Source of the DNA: Leptobrachium leishanense
Taxonomy: Eukaryota > Chordata > Amphibia > Anura > Megophryidae
DNA: 64,000 nt
NCBI GenBank assembly: GCA_009667805.1
Contig: CM019063.1
Location: 83,169,877 to 83,233,876 of the forward strand
Direction of reading: 5' to 3'
Both the position numbers and the translations under genes were made by a program. The notes below the pieces were generated by a model. That model saw only the letters and a program-made list of their open reading frames with translations. It had not been told where the DNA came from and did not search any database. Each line of letters begins with the position of its first letter. Position 1 is the first letter of the stretch. This document shows, one piece after another, positions 58,640 through 64,000 of this stretch.

Positions 58640-60019
58640 TATGTGTCGTCTATTCCCCATTTGCCATGGTTGCAACAATAAGCATCAGCAATCCCAAGAG
58701 GAAACTTTAAAGGGACACTATCACTTTCAAAAGCTGTAACTAGATCACTTGTGCATTACAAAGCAAACCACTTTACAAAACACATGCTGCTGTTTTTTTG
58801 TTGTTGCAGTAATTGCATATAAAAAGGAAAACTAAAATAAGGTATTTTATCTCCAGGTTCCAGTTTCTGATTTTTTTCCGGCCATGATGCAACATTTACC
58901 AAAAGCTTTGCTGTGTGGCTCTTGTTTAATCTACATTATTTAACTGTTAATGGGATAGAGGAGGAAATGTCTAGCCAAGGAGATGGGAGGGTATAGTTCT
59001 GCTGGCTAACCAAGATATGAGATGGCAGCTGAATGAGATATGACAGCGATGTTTCAATACATTCCTCACAATACAATAATCTGAGTCAGCGATTGACCCA
59101 TTCACTCCATTCTATGGCCAAAACCATGAAGTGAGGAGCAAGTGAGATAAAGATACTGGGGGGGGGGGGGGGAGAGGATTTACTACACAAAAGAGCAGAC
59201 AATCTATGCACTCCGAAAGAGTAAAATATTTTCTTAAAATAAAACCATAGCACATGCATGCAAGATATCAACATGTTCACTTTTTGGTGGTAGTGGCTCT
59301 TTAAGGATGAAGAGTCCCTAGCTCTCCAAAGTTCATCGTTTTATTTCAGTGTAAAAGAGGAAAAACAATGGTGTTTTTTATTTTTTTTTAGCATGGGGAA
59401 TGTTTAGCAAGAACAAAACCAGATGCGATGGAATAAAATAGGTGTTTGCTTTAATCCTACCAAGATCATCCTCATGCCACCACCCATCGCTGATGTTCTT
59501 CCTTTCTGTAACACTACTACAGTATTGTTTCATTTTACAGTTCATCCGTCAGATTTAGACATTCTGGAGTCAGCTGCACTCCACCAAATCCCCATGACAC
59601 AGGGCAGGGGAATCACAGCCTTTTGCCTCAAGAGGATTTGAAAGTACATCATGAAGTTCAGGTATTCACTAGACTGGCAGTGAATAATGGGAATTGTAGT
59701 TGCAAAACATCTGGAGGGCCAAGATTGCTGACCCTCTGACATGGGGGGGGGGGTTATTCACCAATTGTCTTTGTTTACGGTTATTACAACCACAATAATC
59801 TTCGTTGGGCAACGTTTCATCTTCTGCCATTGCTTGAATTTCTCTGGATTGCCGAGGTTTTCATTTCCCTCTCTTGATTGGTGAAATTTACCACAATTGC
59901 AACAACAATGATTTTCACGATTTGCAACAATAGTAGGTAGTTAATAACCCCCCAGAGATTGACTGGGAGCCAGTGATACCATGGTCATTGATTGGGGAGG
60001 TAAACTGGTTTATACTCAC
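58640..60019 (-). other. MARVELD2 intron; homopolymers only
   Basis: Poly-G tracts at 59158-59172 and 59743-59751. No other feature recognised. Confidence 0.45.
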
Positions 60020-60168
60020 GCCACATAGTCTGGCATCACAATGGGTTTAGGTATGTGTCCTGCTGGGATATGTCCGTTGAGAAGCTCTGGTTTCATCTCC
60101 ACCATCTTTAATTTCCTGTGCTGGTCCGGAACATCCTGTGCTTGGTCATTTCCCAGGCCAACATCGCG
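60020..60168 (-). CDS. MARVELD2: MARVELD2 (tricellulin), exon upstream of the occludin domain (149 bp)
   Basis: The minus-strand acceptor TTTTTCAG (60169-60176) precedes CGCGATGTTGG. The exon ends GTGGC before donor GTGAGT (60014-60019), with the last Ala codon split 2+1. The 49 complete codons end 'ELLNGHIPAGHIPKPIVM' then PDYV, a segment characteristic of tricellulin just before the occludin/ELL domain. The first part (DVGLGNDQAQDVPDQHRK) is less conserved linker. Exons for the four-helix MARVEL membrane domain must lie beyond 64000. Confidence 0.93.
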
Positions 60169-60432
60169 CTGAAAAAGAAAAGGGAATTTTGAACACAAAC
60201 CTAAATGTCTGTGCAGCTTCAGATGCCCCATTCTAAGGACCGTGTCAGATGAACGCAGTGATCACGTTTTGTTGCCACACAGTTTAACGACCGTCATAGG
60301 AAAGAATCATGAGCAATAGAGATCCACACACGAAGTACGTCCGAACTACGCATACACAACGTGTTAAATTTTAAAATTCTAATATAATTACCATATATGG
60401 AATGCCATAAACCTTTTTCAAATTTCTTCTTA

Positions 60433-62038
<1,606 letters not shown>

Positions 62039-62040
62039 TA

Positions 62041-62925
62041 TATATCAAAATTGAAGTAAGATGCTGCGCTACGCTATGGCAAGAGACACCAAAATCAGCC
62101 ACAAGCAATGCAGCTTCAGGTCATGTCTAAATATCTTTTGTTTGAAATCTAATAAAACCGTCTGTCTAAGAACTTATAGCCAATCTGCATACAGATACAT
62201 TTCCACGTCGAAGTTTAACACTTATTACCTTATATGGTTTACAAAAAATCTTTTTCCTATCTTCCCACTTCTGCGCACCTTTTCCTGCACTTAACATAAC
62301 AGGAAATCGGCCACATCCCATATCCTACAGAAGGAACAACTGTCTATGCAGAATTGAAAGAAACAAAAAATGGAGGGGGGGGGGAATTTCACAGCCCATT
62401 TTATCAAAACAGGCTTTAAGATATAAATATTTTATTTTATACAGGAAATTAAAACCTGACAACGCACAAGGCAAGCAGACGCAGTTAGGCAAGAACGTAA
62501 AACCGCTAGACAGATGCACAGAGTCCACCACGTCCGTGAAGCATTCTGTGAGTGATGAGATGTTAGACGCAGCGCATTTGCGACGTCCAGCACCTTGACG
62601 CACAAAATGGCTTTTCATGTCCTCTTTAAATTTTTTGCATTTTTCATATTAGTTTTATTTCCCTTTATTTTTCTACGTCTGTAAACAAAAACGGACCGTG
62701 TGGTGCCTACAGTATCTTCCGTTAGTACTTCTGTCCGTTGTGCACGCACGCAGAGTGCGTTCGTCTGACATTAGCCTTAATCCAATCAGGGTTTTGGTAG
62801 GAAAGATCAACCTGCCCTTTCACCCAGGGATATCTACATAGTGCCCTTAAAAATAAAAAATTTATACACATTTTTTTTTCTTTCATACGGTATAACAAAA
62901 ATAAGAAACCCCCCCCCCAATTATA
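62041..62925 (-). other. MARVELD2 intron: MITE remainder and homopolymers
   Basis: Poly-G at 62374-62384 and poly-C at 62909-62918. No gene. Confidence 0.4.
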
Positions 62926-63440
62926 AGGGATTATTTACAAAGCACCAAAATTTTGGTGCTTTATAGATCGGCGCTCGTCGGCGATTCCATTGTGCCAACC
63001 TTGCGATGAATTCACCATTCACCGCAGGGTCACCGAAAACCACTGAACTGCAGGAAAAAAATATATATATATATCTCTCGGATCAGTGCTATTAATCGAC
63101 CAGAGGTTTAAACCGATTAAAAAACCATGAATGGGTATAAAGAATTTAAAAAAAGATCCTTTAAATAAGAAGGTCTGTTAAAATAAAAAAATTGGGACTC
63201 AAATTTATAATATTGTTTTCCATTGAATCCTATGGGACTCGCCTGTTTAAAGTTGTCGAACCAAAACCACTGAAAATAAAGGGAATTTTCCTGATATTTC
63301 GGCATTCTCTGAATAGATTAACCATTGCTTCTCTATGGAATAATTTCACTGCTGCCAAAGATCTGATCTGTGGCGAACGGCAGTGTATTTTACAGTCAAT
63401 GCGACGGTATTTGGCAAATTGACAGCTTAGTGAATACACT
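62926..63440. repeat. Foldback repeat fragment
   Basis: 'gggattatttacaaagcacc' followed by 'aaaattttggtgctttata' and 'tcaccgaaaaccactgaact'. Related to 57747-58639 and 63586-64000. Ends unclear. Confidence 0.4.
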
Positions 63441-63585
63441 AACTGAACCGACATTGCTCCGTATGGTGAAAAAAATGATAGTCTGCAGTCAGTATAATTA
63501 AATCAAGCCCATTGTTCTAGATTTCAGTATATCCATTACATATTGGGGACTTCCAATTAACGCAGATCGATCATCCAGAAATACA

Positions 63586-64000
63586 CAGGGTTATGAAAAG
63601 AGAATCAAAAAGTCACTGCACGTTCAGTGACTTTTCGTTCTCTTCAATGCGGTGCGATTCGGCGATCCCATTTCGGCGACTCTGCGGTGTATTCAGCAAG
63701 CACCACAGGGCCGTCAAAGTGCAGGGAAAAGCCGCCGCAAACCCGACGAACACTCACCACAAAACCCAGGCAAATGCACACCGAAACCCGCAAAAACATC
63801 TGGATTAACCCCGAACACACCGGAGAAACCCGAGCAGGAGCCGATCAGAGCGCAGAGCAGCCGAAAAAAAGCTGACACAGCAGACAAATGGAGTGAAAAA
63901 AAACCAAAAAAAACACCAGTACGCTTGAAAAGTGGAACTCTGTTGCAAAGAAACTACACAACGAAAATGTCTGAAATTTACATAGAAGATCCAATGAATG
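63586..64000. mobile_element. Foldback MITE, cut by window edge
   Basis: CAGGGTTATGAAAAGAG start, hairpin 'agtcactgcacgttcagtgact', then 'cggtgtattcagcaagcacc' and 'ctggattaacc' in the order found (complement) in 57747-58639. Confidence 0.6.

Overview
The window looks like vertebrate genomic DNA, most likely from an amphibian and probably a frog. The one host gene I can support is the 3' end of MARVELD2 (tricellulin). It lies on the minus strand as four short coding exons (60020-60168, 55914-56085, 47129-47179, 41290-41409). They splice in frame with consensus donors and acceptors and encode the C-terminal occludin/ELL domain. Upstream exons lie beyond 64000. The amphibian call is an inference from the mobile-element mix: Penelope-like elements, Tc1/mariner, hAT and Harbinger MITEs, L2- and CR1-type LINEs and TG...CA solo LTRs.

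Layout. 1-9 kb holds Harbinger-like MITEs, two old Penelope pLTR relics with hammerhead-like motifs, a large foldback MITE (5757-6444), a 22-bp minisatellite and a GC-rich block at about 8.85-9.14 kb that could be a promoter or first exon. 9.3-10.5 kb is a 42-bp minisatellite with relics near 13.8 kb. 10.7-23 kb is nested repeats: a recurring 'GGGCCCTATTCCA' family, three LINE fragments with L2-type ends, a hAT MITE with an 8-bp target duplication, an LTR with gag-like remains, and a CR1 LINE inside another repeat. 24.2-26.5 kb has a solo LTR followed by a hAT-type element carrying a minisatellite and a long GC-rich hairpin. 27.9-35.1 kb is a structurally complete Penelope-like element with a 14-bp target duplication, direct pLTRs plus an inverted pLTR, a reverse transcriptase and a GIY-YIG endonuclease, with the reading frame broken. 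35.6-36.9 kb is a MITE split by a solo LTR.

40.1-64 kb is the MARVELD2 3' region. Its introns are filled by two Tc1 transposons, SINEs, hAT elements, two pLTR insertions (one an essentially perfect 875-bp palindrome), hairpin clusters and minisatellites.

The most interesting signals are these: (1) hammerhead-ribozyme-like motifs in five different pLTR loci, with compensatory changes in their stems; (2) the 875-bp palindrome centred on such a motif; (3) a shared module (CACGTG-centred GC-rich hairpin followed by a roughly 22-bp 'GGGGCAATATCCATG' minisatellite) in the same order and orientation in three otherwise different elements. Nearly all long open frames in the window are repeats or transposon remnants, not host genes.
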